Shown: positions 53,621 through 61,329 of the stretch, in pieces | How the letters are laid out: the number at the start of each line of letters is the position of its first letter | Numbering within the stretch: position 1 is the first letter of the stretch | NCBI GenBank assembly: GCA_014169315.1 | Contig: AP022134.1 | Span: forward strand, 1 to 64,000 | Reading direction: 5' to 3' | DNA from: Enterobacter cloacae | GTDB lineage: Bacteria; Pseudomonadota; Gammaproteobacteria; Enterobacterales; Enterobacteriaceae | DNA: 64,000 bases | Made by a program: the position numbers and the translations under genes | The notes under the pieces: generated by a model | What the model saw: the letters and a program-made list of their open reading frames with translations, nothing else | Database searches by the model: none | Told to the model about the DNA's origin: nothing

Positions 53621-54430
53621 ATGGATAACCATTTTGAGGCAAAAATGAACGTTTCAACTGACAGCAGCAACATATCGATAGCAGAACTCAAAGAAGAATT
53701 TATACCCGGTCTTCTGCTTAATGCTGGGGCAATAAGCCATTACGGCGACTCGGCTTTATCTTCGAAGGCTATGGATAAGTATTCAAATCTTCTGGAGAAA
53801 GACGCAGTTACCGCTTTATCAGGAGCCTTGAACCGTATCGTAAGTGCCTTAGCGGAGGCAGATCCACGTTCTATCAGTAGCAATCCATCCTGGTTTTCCC
53901 GCTTTACGGGCAAACACCTTGAAAAGCGCGTTCGTTACCAACACGCACGTGAGAAGGTGGAAAATCTTATTAATGAGGGGAACGGATATCTGACACATGT
54001 GAATGAGACGCTACTGGCTTTAGAAGAGCTGCTTGAAACATATGTGTCAGAAATCAAACGCCTTAAAATTTTTATCCAGGCAGGCCATGAGTTCCTTAGG
54101 GATTCTACCGAAGAAAAAAATAGTGACGATCTAAGCCTTGTCTTCGATAAACCGAGGGAAAGATTTGCCAGACGTTTAGCTAACCTGGCAACACTGCTTG
54201 CGTCTCATGAAATGGCCGCCATGCAGATGGAAATCACTCGCGGGACTTGTATAGATATTGCTGACCGCTTTAACGAAACTATAAAAGTCCTGGTTCCAGT
54301 ATGGCGGCAACACACACTTTCGCTGTTATCAGTAAATAACACTGACCCTACGATTGTTAGAAAAGCTAATCAGGCCCACGAGGCTCTTCTAAAAAGCCTG
54401 CGACAAAATTTAGAGGGATTCCAAAAATGA
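53621..54430 (+). CDS. klaA: KlaA-like first protein of a kilA/TelA-type operon
   Basis: A 269-residue, almost wholly helical cytoplasmic protein. It is the first of three overlapping genes whose sizes (269, 370 and 297 residues) match RK2 klaA, klaB/telA and klaC/telB. The name rests mainly on position and size. The next gene overlaps it by 4 bp. In RK2 the operon is repressed by KorA and KorB. Upstream (53415-53620) I see no copy of either dispersed element. Confidence 0.6.
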   Translation: MDNHFEAKMNVSTDSSNISIAELKEEFIPGLLLNAGAISHYGDSALSSKAMDKYSNLLEKDAVTALSGALNRIVSALAEADPRSISSNPSWFSRFTGKHLEKRVRYQHAREKVENLINEGNGYLTHVNETLLALEELLETYVSEIKRLKIFIQAGHEFLRDSTEEKNSDDLSLVFDKPRERFARRLANLATLLASHEMAAMQMEITRGTCIDIADRFNETIKVLVPVWRQHTLSLLSVNNTDPTIVRKANQAHEALLKSLRQNLEGFQK

Positions 54431-55539
54431 TTAATAATTTGACCACCAGAACTGAGGTTGTTGCTTTTACTTTGACTTCCGCTGAACTGGAAAAGTTCGG
54501 GCTGAATGAGCAAGATGAACAAGAGATTAAAGCCGTCGCGGAATGCATTAATGCCGATGATCCAGGAACAGTTTATCGTTTTGGCCGGGCAATGGGGGAA
54601 AACACTGCTAATTATGCGGATAGCCTGCTTGAGCAAATTCGCAATAAAGATTTAGACGAAGCCGGGAGCAAATTAACTGAAATTATCAACCTTGCAAGAA
54701 ATGTAAACATCTCGAACTTAACTGAAAGTCGTTCAAATCTGCCAGTTATTGGCCCTTTGTTGGATAAAATCCGCACCCGTGGGAAGAATTTCGCCGCACA
54801 GTTTGAATCAACTCGTGAACAAATCGATGCTCTGGTTTCAGAGGTTTCAGTTACACAGAATAGCCTCGGTTCTAATAATATTTCGCTCCAGCAAATGTTT
54901 GATGAAGTCGTTAAAGAACACCACTTAACAGGTGTACATATTGCTGCCGGTAAATTAAGGCTGGGAGAATTACAATTAAAAGCAGAAAATCTCAGAGCTA
55001 ATGTTGGTAACAATCCTGCTAAGTTCCAGGAAGTATCTGATCTGGATACGCTAATTGCTAATTTAGAAAAACGTATTGGCGATTTAGTTGTTTCTCAGCA
55101 GTCTGCTATGCAAGTATTGCCAATGGTACGGATTATACAGGCAAATAACCAAAGTCTTATCGACAAGTTTCATAGCGTCAAAGAGGTTACTGTCCCTAAT
55201 TTCAAGCGTCAGTTTCTGTTAGCCATTTCTCTAAATGGACAGCGTAACGCTGTAAATCTTGCCAATGATATCGATAATGCCAACAATGAGTTACTCCGTA
55301 GTAATGCAAAATTACTGCATCGCAATGCAGTAGAAACTATGAAAGCAAACCAACGGCTGGTTATTGATATAAGCACCCTTAAAGAGGTGCAGGATACGCT
55401 TATCCAGACGGTTGGCGATGTTGTTAAAATCCAGAGAGAAGGGGCTATTAAGCTCAGGGAAACAGAAAAACAGGTTCTTGCCATGCGTGAGAATTTGCGC
55501 ACCCGACTGACACAAAAAGGGGTAGATCATGGTGCGTAA
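54427..55539 (+). CDS. telA: TelA/KlaB-family protein
   Basis: A 370-residue helical protein of the TelA family (toxic-anion resistance): 'LPVIGPLLDKIRTRGKNFAAQFESTREQIDALVSEV', 'LRANVGNNPAKFQEVSDLDTLIANLEKRIGDLVVSQQSAMQVLPMVRIIQANNQSLIDKF' and 'LHRNAVETMKANQRLVIDISTLKEVQDTLIQTVGDVVKIQREG' are typical. RK2 TelA has a cryptic tellurite-resistance phenotype and takes part in the Kil functions; resistance from this copy is not implied. It overlaps klaA by 4 bp and klaC by 11 bp. Confidence 0.85.
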   Translation: MINNLTTRTEVVAFTLTSAELEKFGLNEQDEQEIKAVAECINADDPGTVYRFGRAMGENTANYADSLLEQIRNKDLDEAGSKLTEIINLARNVNISNLTESRSNLPVIGPLLDKIRTRGKNFAAQFESTREQIDALVSEVSVTQNSLGSNNISLQQMFDEVVKEHHLTGVHIAAGKLRLGELQLKAENLRANVGNNPAKFQEVSDLDTLIANLEKRIGDLVVSQQSAMQVLPMVRIIQANNQSLIDKFHSVKEVTVPNFKRQFLLAISLNGQRNAVNLANDIDNANNELLRSNAKLLHRNAVETMKANQRLVIDISTLKEVQDTLIQTVGDVVKIQREGAIKLRETEKQVLAMRENLRTRLTQKGVDHGA

Positions 55540-56422
55540 CCTTAAGAGTAGTGACGATTTTTCCCGTGAACTGTCATTTCTTTTTCACCGGTCTATAAAG
55601 ATTAGAAATTCAGGTTTCGCGATATTTGGTGCGGGCCTGCTGATAATGATTTTTGGTCTTTGCTTGTGGTTGCTGTCATTACACCTCTCACCTTCAGTTC
55701 TGGACTTTGATATTGATGTGCCCTTGTCATTCTTCAATTCATCTGAAGGTGAAGATAAGTTAGTGGTTTCGGATTTTGGCGATGCATTTGGAGGCTTCCT
55801 AACTACATATTCTAAGTTGCTATTAGGGATTATGGGGCTATTAGTAGTTTCTTCAACTGCCTTTAAAATTTTAAAGGGGGAGGAAATAGGTGAGATATTC
55901 CCGATGCTTCTAATTGCTGGCGCTTTTCTTATCGGCTTGTCAGTTTTTACATCTGCTTTAGGTTCGGAAGAGACTGATGCCACTTCAGCTTCGACTGTAA
56001 AGGTTATCAAGAAATATGTAAAACATGAAAAATACGATAAACTTGTCGCATATTTAAATGATAGTAATTGGCCCTCAGGCGAAGAGGTATCTGTAAACTA
56101 TTTAAAGGCGCAACTACATATAAAACTCGGCAAGCCAGATGTGAAGTTAACACAGAATGTTGTTAGGGCGTATATGTCTGGTGTATTACAGTCAAATATT
56201 CCCGTGAAAGTTCGTTATGCATTGGAAAAGACAGCTTTAGATAAATCCGTCTCACCACTTGCGATTCGTTATGAGCAAAAACGTATGTCTAAATCACATA
56301 CCTTTTCAAAAGCGTCGGTTAATTGTCTTAAAGTAGGTAGTCCCGTCGCATTCGTTGGCGTTTTGTTCGCTCTTCTTGGTATAAAAATCAGGCGGCGAGT
56401 CAGATTCTTAGAATCAAATTGA
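55529..56422 (+). CDS. klaC: KlaC/TelB-like membrane protein
   Basis: A 297-residue protein with membrane helices at about residues 28-50, 90-108, 120-137 and one near the C-terminus (about 268-284). The loop between the third and last helices is a soluble domain of about 120 residues. Third gene of the kilA-like operon, overlapping telA. RK2 TelB is likewise a membrane protein; assignment is by position, size and topology. A strong terminator follows. Confidence 0.6.
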   Translation: MVRNLKSSDDFSRELSFLFHRSIKIRNSGFAIFGAGLLIMIFGLCLWLLSLHLSPSVLDFDIDVPLSFFNSSEGEDKLVVSDFGDAFGGFLTTYSKLLLGIMGLLVVSSTAFKILKGEEIGEIFPMLLIAGAFLIGLSVFTSALGSEETDATSASTVKVIKKYVKHEKYDKLVAYLNDSNWPSGEEVSVNYLKAQLHIKLGKPDVKLTQNVVRAYMSGVLQSNIPVKVRYALEKTALDKSVSPLAIRYEQKRMSKSHTFSKASVNCLKVGSPVAFVGVLFALLGIKIRRRVRFLESN

Positions 56423-56425
56423 ATG

Positions 56426-56450
56426 AAAGCCCGGTACGCTGGGCTTTTTT
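56426..56450 (+). terminator. Intrinsic terminator of the klaABC-like operon
   Basis: AAAGCCC, an 8-base loop, GGGCTTT, then further T residues. Confidence 0.9.
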
Positions 56451-56500
56451 ATTCAGTAACTTTTATCAAATATGTAGTAATTTACCGGAATCTGCTTCTC

Positions 56501-56535
56501 CAGCTTGTTAGCTGAAAAGCTTACTCAAGTATAAT
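56501..56535 (+). promoter_or_regulatory. Repeated promoter element (B)
   Basis: CAGCTTGTTAGCTG, then a perfect TATAAT box 19 bp after TTGTTA; about 58 bp before the next ATG. Confidence 0.6.
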
Positions 56536-56593
56536 AATCTACTTCTGATTATGTTTTTTATGGTTTTATTTTTACACAACTTATTAAGGATAC

Positions 56594-56824
56594 ATGATGT
56601 GTAACTTTACTCCTGTTCAAATTATTGCTGATTATATACTGAGGTTTCTTAAAAATAATACTGATGCCAAGCTTTATGAGGCAATGCAGCGTCTTGAAAA
56701 GAAAATTGGTCAGTTTGTCGCTGATGGGGTTGATGAACATCAATTACGCTCTTCATTAAGCAAAGTCTGTCGATCTCGTTCCAGGGCGGCTCTTAAAGAG
56801 GAGTGTGAACAACTCATTCCATAA
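56594..56824 (+). CDS. Hypothetical protein (76 residues)
   Basis: A small helical protein ('MQRLEKKIGQFVADGVDEHQLRSSLSKVCRSRSRAALKEE'). AAGGA lies before the ATG. A near copy of the 13-bp palindrome (GAAAGTTACTTTA) lies at 56841, right after the stop. No family recognised. Confidence 0.5.
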   Translation: MMCNFTPVQIIADYILRFLKNNTDAKLYEAMQRLEKKIGQFVADGVDEHQLRSSLSKVCRSRSRAALKEECEQLIP

Positions 56825-56840
56825 AAAGAACATCATACGG

Positions 56841-56853
56841 GAAAGTTACTTTA
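56841..56853. repeat. 13-bp palindrome, 11/13 copy
   Basis: GAAAGTTACTTTA; the 11-bp core AAAGTTACTTT is intact. Confidence 0.5.
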
Positions 56854-57002
56854 ACGGTGAATGGCTCGCTTCTGGCGGTTTAAGTTGACGGCCATTCCTA
56901 CCATAGCCATCATAAAGTATGATTAGCATTCGAGTGTGGCACTACTAATTTTAATGGGCTACGCATTCAGTCTCCACCTCTCTAACTATAAAGGTTCTTT
57001 TC

Positions 57003-57323
57003 ATGTCCAATAGCTTCGATAAGCCGCAAACGCTCCCGGTACATAATTCTGATGCCGAACCCTTTTTTCCGAAAAACCTTGGTCCATTTATCGAGCAGGT
57101 ATCCGGAAGGGATCTGGCAATGCTCACAGAATCAGAGAAGGAAAAACTTGCGCACCTGATCAGAACTGGGCGTAAATATGGAGTTTCTGTCGCTATCGTT
57201 CCTGATACAGATTCTGCTGAGCTTCATGAATTACTGTCTAATGCCGATTCCATTGAAAGGCAGTTTTCCATCTATGAACGCATCCAGACGAAGATTGCGT
57301 TCACGCGGTGTCAGGAAGCATAA
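57003..57323 (+). CDS. Hypothetical protein (106 residues)
   Basis: An acidic protein ('LTESEKEKLAHLIRTGRKYGVSVAIVPDTDSAELHELL') with no known family. A TATGAT box near 56918 may be part of its promoter. It overlaps the next gene by 16 bp. Confidence 0.5.
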   Translation: MSNSFDKPQTLPVHNSDAEPFFPKNLGPFIEQVSGRDLAMLTESEKEKLAHLIRTGRKYGVSVAIVPDTDSAELHELLSNADSIERQFSIYERIQTKIAFTRCQEA

Positions 57324-57535
57324 ACAAAGTGAGAAATACAACTACGTGGTATGACGTAGAACATATTGAAATCACCACAGGCGAGCGAGGCGGCAGGATA
57401 TGGGTGCTGAAGCTCTCCTGTGGCCATACAGTATTTCGCCGAATACCTCCTATACGTCTTCATAACCTCACAGCTTTTTCTCTGCGGGAGCCCCCAGAAA
57501 AATGTCGGTGCTCTCTTTGCAATTCAAGTCCATAA
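57308..57535 (+). CDS. Small protein with a possible zinc site
   Basis: A 75-residue protein from a GTG, with 'LSCGHTVFRR' and 'CRCSLCNSSP'; the four Cys and one His could bind zinc. The GTG overlaps the end of the upstream gene, so translation is probably coupled. No family recognised. Confidence 0.5.
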   Translation: MSGSINKVRNTTTWYDVEHIEITTGERGGRIWVLKLSCGHTVFRRIPPIRLHNLTAFSLREPPEKCRCSLCNSSP

Positions 57536-57778
57536 TAAAGCCTTTTTAAAGGCCACAAACTGCATATCACAGGATAAATCATCCTCTACAGCGTTCATTC
57601 TTAAACGCAAAATTTATATTTCATTCATTCTATTTTAAAAGCGTTATAAAAGACGGAATCCTATTTAGTCTGTTTGATGCTTAAATCATCTTCAGTGCCT
57701 TTTATCTTTTACCCAGCGACTTTAACATTAACCTGAGCAGAAAACTTGTTTTCAAACTAAGTTCGAAAACTTTCTGCT

Positions 57779-57813
57779 CAGGTTATTAGCCGGGTAAGCC
57801 ACTTTGTTATATT
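57779..57813 (+). promoter_or_regulatory. Repeated promoter element (B)
   Basis: CAGGTTATTAGCCGG, then a TATATT box 19 bp after TTATTA; 27 bp before the ATG at 57840. Confidence 0.7.
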
Positions 57814-57839
57814 TGTTTCATGTTAACAGAGGAGGCGAT

Positions 57840-58151
57840 ATGCAAATTGAAAAGGTGATGTCATTACTTGAAGTGCTTTCAAGCTGGCTTGAAGATAACA
57901 TCAATATGGATTCTGAAATTATCTTTGATAATGACGAAGATAATACCAACTCAGAAATTCTGTATCCTGCTGTAGAAAAGGCTAATGCCGTTTTGCGCAA
58001 AATGGCATCTTTATCTTCAGATTCTGTTCATGCAATTCGACAGCGCTTGCAGCTTGCCGTAGAAGGCAAAGCTGAATTGTCCCTCAAGGATGTGGGAGAG
58101 CTTCTGCTGGCAACAAAGTATCTGATGTTGTCCACTGAAGAGGGAGAGTAA
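57840..58151 (+). CDS. Hypothetical protein (103 residues)
   Basis: It starts at 57840, where AGGAGG lies 5 bases upstream; a longer frame from 57804 would run through the promoter's -10 box. Acidic and helical ('MSLLEVLSSWLEDNINMDSEIIFDNDEDNTNSEILYPAVEKA'). First of two genes with the DUF3085-like protein. Confidence 0.6.
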   Translation: MQIEKVMSLLEVLSSWLEDNINMDSEIIFDNDEDNTNSEILYPAVEKANAVLRKMASLSSDSVHAIRQRLQLAVEGKAELSLKDVGELLLATKYLMLSTEEGE

Positions 58152-58155
58152 GCCT

Positions 58156-58647
58156 GTGACCACTCTCGTATTTGAAATGGCAGATATCAATAAACTGATC
58201 GAAGAAATTCGCACCGCAAAAACGTTTTCGGTCACCCCAGATCAGATCTATGACCCGGCATGCTATCCGGGGGGAGCCCTCCTTAACGCTGAGGGACAGA
58301 CTGAAGAAGAGGCGCGTAAAGCTGGTAGGGTTTTCTTTCCCTCATCCTCAAAAATTGCCAGCACACATCTGGTGCCAAAAGTGCTTCTCGCGCACAGTCA
58401 TGGTGTATACCTGATCACTAATGCTGAGCTTGAGGGCTCTCCCGCATCCCGCGATACTGTGGCTTACGCCCAGGGGATGAATCCAAAACTGGATGAGGAC
58501 TGGGATTACGCTTGTGATGCCGCTTTGGGTGGGTCTGATTGTAGCTATACCATTCCCGTTGAGTGGCTGGAGTTAGCGGTAGAGCAGGGTTTTCAGGAGT
58601 TTCGACTTCGAATGAGTGAAACCAATATCAAACTTGTCAGCAAATAG
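58156..58647 (+). CDS. DUF3085-like protein
   Basis: A 163-residue protein. 'HLVPKVLLAHSHGVYLITNAELEG' and 'VAYAQGMNPKLDEDWDYACDAALGGSDCSYTIPVEWL' match what I recall of DUF3085, small proteins of plasmids and phages with unknown role. It starts at GTG (58156) or at the ATG 7 codons later. It follows the 103-residue gene by 4 bp. A hairpin follows. Confidence 0.6.
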   Translation: MTTLVFEMADINKLIEEIRTAKTFSVTPDQIYDPACYPGGALLNAEGQTEEEARKAGRVFFPSSSKIASTHLVPKVLLAHSHGVYLITNAELEGSPASRDTVAYAQGMNPKLDEDWDYACDAALGGSDCSYTIPVEWLELAVEQGFQEFRLRMSETNIKLVSK

Positions 58648-58677
58648 TATGTCCTTGCTGTTTCCAGTCAAACATTG

Positions 58678-58701
58678 TCCGCCAGTCGAGCTGCTGGCGG
58701 A
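58678..58701 (+). terminator. Terminator after the DUF3085-like gene
   Basis: TCCGCCAG, an 8-base loop, CTGGCGGA, then TTGTTTTAT. Confidence 0.65.
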
Positions 58702-58726
58702 TTGTTTTATATAAGGCCGGGAAGGT

Positions 58727-59020
58727 ATGTCAGGTTTAAGCAGTTCCGCCCAGAAGCTTACAAGGGCGCAGATTTACGTGTTAAGACGGATGGCATCCGG
58801 CACGATCTATGATATCTCTGGCAATTTCAGACGGGCCAGAGAACGGCGTACGTTTATGGGGAATCCTGATGATGTGACGTGCAGGAGCTCTCCGGTCCTG
58901 TTCCGGCTGGGCCTCGTGGAGTTATGCCAGCCAGTAAGGCATCTGGAGCCAGGTTTATACTATCGGCTCAAGTTGAGCTCCTCAGGGCATGAAGCTCTTA
59001 AGGCGAACGCACACCTCTAA
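58727..59020 (+). CDS. Hypothetical protein, possibly a winged helix
   Basis: A 97-residue basic protein. 'LTRAQIYVLRRMASGTIYDISGNF', then 'RSSPVLFRLGLVELCQP ... YYRLKLSSSGHEAL' follows the helix-helix-wing order of small winged-helix regulators. Judged by pattern only. It is followed by an 11/13 palindrome at 59048. Confidence 0.5.
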   Translation: MSGLSSSAQKLTRAQIYVLRRMASGTIYDISGNFRRARERRTFMGNPDDVTCRSSPVLFRLGLVELCQPVRHLEPGLYYRLKLSSSGHEALKANAHL

Positions 59021-59047
59021 CATTTGAGATAGTTCGTTCGCAGCCAG

Positions 59048-59060
59048 GAAAGTAACTTTC
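59048..59060. repeat. 13-bp palindrome, 11/13 copy with a compensated dyad
   Basis: GAAAGTAACTTTC; both outer bases change together, so the dyad symmetry is kept. Confidence 0.55.
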
Positions 59061-59199
59061 ATCTCAAGTGTGACCCTTACTACCTCATTTATGAGTAAAA
59101 CCCCCCTCTGATATGTCGAAAATGCTCATTTATACGAAAATAGTTTCTCTTCAGGTGTGATGTAATTACTGAGAATTCTCCCTGAATGGAAGGCAACCG

Positions 59200-59403
59200 A
59201 TGAAAATGTTTTTTACCCCTTATGTTCGTATCGTTTTCTATTTTTGCGCATTGATTTTTATTGTTTACAGTTTCAGTGATTTTTTCCAGGGCGTCCCTGA
59301 CAGCACCTTCTTCAGTGCGGTCATCACGCTACTTGTTATCGGAACCATTGTTGCCCGGCATCTGGATCGCAAAAAATCTCTCAAATATACTTCACAGATT
59401 TAA
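59200..59403 (+). CDS. Small membrane protein (67 residues)
   Basis: Two hydrophobic helices (about residues 6-26 and 36-54) with a basic end. No family recognised. A hairpin with GCCAC/GTGGC and a T-run follows at 59416-59437. Confidence 0.5.
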   Translation: MKMFFTPYVRIVFYFCALIFIVYSFSDFFQGVPDSTFFSAVITLLVIGTIVARHLDRKKSLKYTSQI

Positions 59404-59457
59404 GTTTCCACTCAGGCCACTCTCGGGTGGCTTTTATAATTTAATAAGGACCGGTTC

Positions 59458-59682
59458 ATGCATAACCACGAAATTCAGACCATTGCTATATTTAGTGCCC
59501 AGTATAAAAACATCGAAGATGCTGAAAATGCAGGTGCTTTATATTCAGTAGATATTGAATATCCGATGACACTAAATGATTTATCGCGGCTTTGCGACTC
59601 TATTGCCGAAGCAGTAGGTGTGCCTGGCGGCGTCAAATACCAGTTCGTGTCCCAGCCGGAAGCGCATGAAACCAGCTTCTGA
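59458..59682 (+). CDS. Small protein, paralogue of the gene at 50936
   Basis: A 74-residue protein sharing the 'DIEYPMTLNDLSRLCDSIAEAVGVPGGVKY' block with the 50936 protein. The flanks differ, which suggests an older duplication. Function unknown. The 66-residue protein just downstream has a loosely similar layout. Confidence 0.65.
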   Translation: MHNHEIQTIAIFSAQYKNIEDAENAGALYSVDIEYPMTLNDLSRLCDSIAEAVGVPGGVKYQFVSQPEAHETSF

Positions 59683-59721
59683 TAACCAGTAACCAAACTG
59701 CCTAAAAGCAGGTGCAAAGCC

Positions 59722-59922
59722 ATGAAACAAACAAAGTCTTCTATGTCACGTATTGTGCAGCTGTACGACGGGAGCCGATACGGAAACTGCGAGCAGGCTG
59801 ATAACGAAGGAGAGCTTTTTACGGTGGTGTTGAATAAGCCTTCGCAGATCGATGACATCCGTAAAATCGTAGACACAACCGCCGAAGTACTTGGCAAAGC
59901 TTTGCCAGTACTCCTCTTTTAA
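59722..59922 (+). CDS. Small protein (66 residues), distant relative of its neighbour
   Basis: The segment 'LFTVVLNKPSQIDDIRKIVDTTAEVLGKALPVLLF' follows the plan of the 59458 protein (strand, Pro, short helix, 'AEAVG'-like end). The resemblance is weak. It lies 39 bp after its neighbour, probably in the same transcript. Confidence 0.5.
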   Translation: MKQTKSSMSRIVQLYDGSRYGNCEQADNEGELFTVVLNKPSQIDDIRKIVDTTAEVLGKALPVLLF

Positions 59923-60082
59923 AGCTTACATCCGTGAAGGATAATTACGGTCTTACTACTTTCAGTTTTTCATTCCAGTGCCGTCCATTTTAATTTATCG
60001 ATTTTAAGCGGTCGGCGCTATTTCATTGTTTCTTTTCCGACTGTAATTCCTTATATATAGGAATATTTCAAAGAATTTATCT

Positions 60083-60117
60083 CAGGTTATTTGTGGCGTG
60101 GTGCCAGTTGTTATAAT
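60083..60117 (+). promoter_or_regulatory. Repeated promoter element (B)
   Basis: CAGGTTATTTGTGG, then a perfect TATAAT box 19 bp after TTATTT; 28 bp before the ATG at 60145. Confidence 0.65.
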
Positions 60118-60144
60118 GATTCCACATAATCTGGAGAGTCAATC

Positions 60145-60456
60145 ATGATCACATCTCTAATGAATTTCCGCGATTTAACCGGAGAGGCAGTCATCCAGGC
60201 GCGGCAATGCGTTATTAATGCTGAGATCGAAGCGGCCCGGGAAAAGGTAATTCATGCTCGTTCGTTATTCAAAGCGGGTATACATAATGTTGTAAACGGT
60301 AGTTCTGGCATTAAGGCTGCGGCAGCACATTTTCTGGTGATAAAACGTTTACAGACTGACACTCGGTATCTGGACGCGGTTATCACTGATAACCTTTGCA
60401 TGTTTTCTCCTGAGGGTTATCTGTATCTGTTTATGCAACAACGTTATTTCCTATAA
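60145..60456 (+). CDS. Hypothetical protein (103 residues)
   Basis: A helical basic protein ('EAVIQARQCVINAEIEAAREKVIHARSLFKAGIHNVVNG'). CTGGAGAG lies before the ATG. No family recognised. Confidence 0.55.
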   Translation: MITSLMNFRDLTGEAVIQARQCVINAEIEAAREKVIHARSLFKAGIHNVVNGSSGIKAAAAHFLVIKRLQTDTRYLDAVITDNLCMFSPEGYLYLFMQQRYFL

Positions 60457-60509
60457 AACAATGGGTTAGGTAAGTATCTTTCCATTAAAAACATTAAAAA
60501 GGTGACTTG

Positions 60510-60686
60510 ATGAAACCATTTGGACTTGCCGGAAAACCCCGGCCCGAACCTTGCGGCTGCTGCTGGTATACCCGTGAGGACTGCCCTTACGTCAGCGCAA
60601 AACAGATCTATCGCCGCAGGCAGCGCAAGGCAGAACGCCAGCGTCAGCGCAGCACCATTGTGATGGCCGTTTCTGAATTTCGCTGA
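60510..60686 (+). CDS. Small Cys- and Arg-rich protein (58 residues)
   Basis: MKPFGLAGKPRPEPCGCCWYTREDC, then a strongly basic helix 'YRRRQRKAERQRQRS'. AAAAAGGTG precedes the ATG. Four Cys near the N-terminus could hold a metal, and the tail could bind nucleic acid. No family recognised. Confidence 0.5.
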   Translation: MKPFGLAGKPRPEPCGCCWYTREDCPYVSAKQIYRRRQRKAERQRQRSTIVMAVSEFR

Positions 60687-60780
60687 CCTCTTCTGGAAAT
60701 ATCATTTTTTCTCCAGAAGAATTTTAAAATAAAGGGAAATCTTTTCACGGGTATCTGATGTTTATTGTTTATGGTAAATT

Positions 60781-60805
60781 GCGCCACATTAATTGTTTGT
60801 GGCGC
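60781..60805. promoter_or_regulatory. Inverted repeat before the 93-residue gene
   Basis: GCGCCACA, a 9-base spacer, then TGTGGCGC, 27 bp before the ATG at 60832. It could be an operator or a terminator without a T-run. Confidence 0.5.
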
Positions 60806-60831
60806 AGTTCGTGATGGCTTAAGGATATAAT

Positions 60832-61113
60832 ATGAAAATCAGCCAGCTGGAATCCGGGATGCAGGTTTGGTCTGTAACCCGTACCAAAATGGGAAATACC
60901 ACCATTTCAACGGTCATTGTCCACCCCGTTGTCATTATTGAAATTCATGATAACCATGTGATTGCTCGCTGGAACGGCAATGCACCACGTCGGTTTGGAG
61001 AAACGGCTATCAGGGGCTGGAAGAAGGAGAAGCCACTGCTTGTCCGTGAGCCTTTCGGAAATGTTCGTCTGGCCACCCGGGCTGAAAAAACCGCTATGCA
61101 GGAAAAAGAGTAA
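60832..61113 (+). CDS. Hypothetical protein (93 residues)
   Basis: A small basic beta protein ('MQVWSVTRTKMGNTTISTVIVHPVVIIEIHDNHVIARWNGNAPRRFGE'), possibly an SH3-like barrel. No family recognised. AAGGA precedes the ATG. Confidence 0.55.
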   Translation: MKISQLESGMQVWSVTRTKMGNTTISTVIVHPVVIIEIHDNHVIARWNGNAPRRFGETAIRGWKKEKPLLVREPFGNVRLATRAEKTAMQEKE

Positions 61114-61329
61114 TACCCCCTTTTAGCACCCACAATTTCACCGTCCATCTGCCTTTAACCTTGCCTGTTATTAACGGAATCCTTTCTGACTGGGCGGATC
61201 CCACGCATAACCTGAACTGTTGGCTAACCGTCTTACAGCCAAATTCCCTCCTTTATCTGGCAGGAGTGCGTCCGTGAGCTCTGTATGATCTACGTGTTTG
61301 TTAAGTAGAGCACATAACAGGAGTGGGGT

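Noticed and set aside
54427..55539. Tellurite resistance determinant
   Set aside because: Only TelA-family similarity is visible, and no terZABCDEF-type genes are present. A resistance phenotype cannot be claimed.
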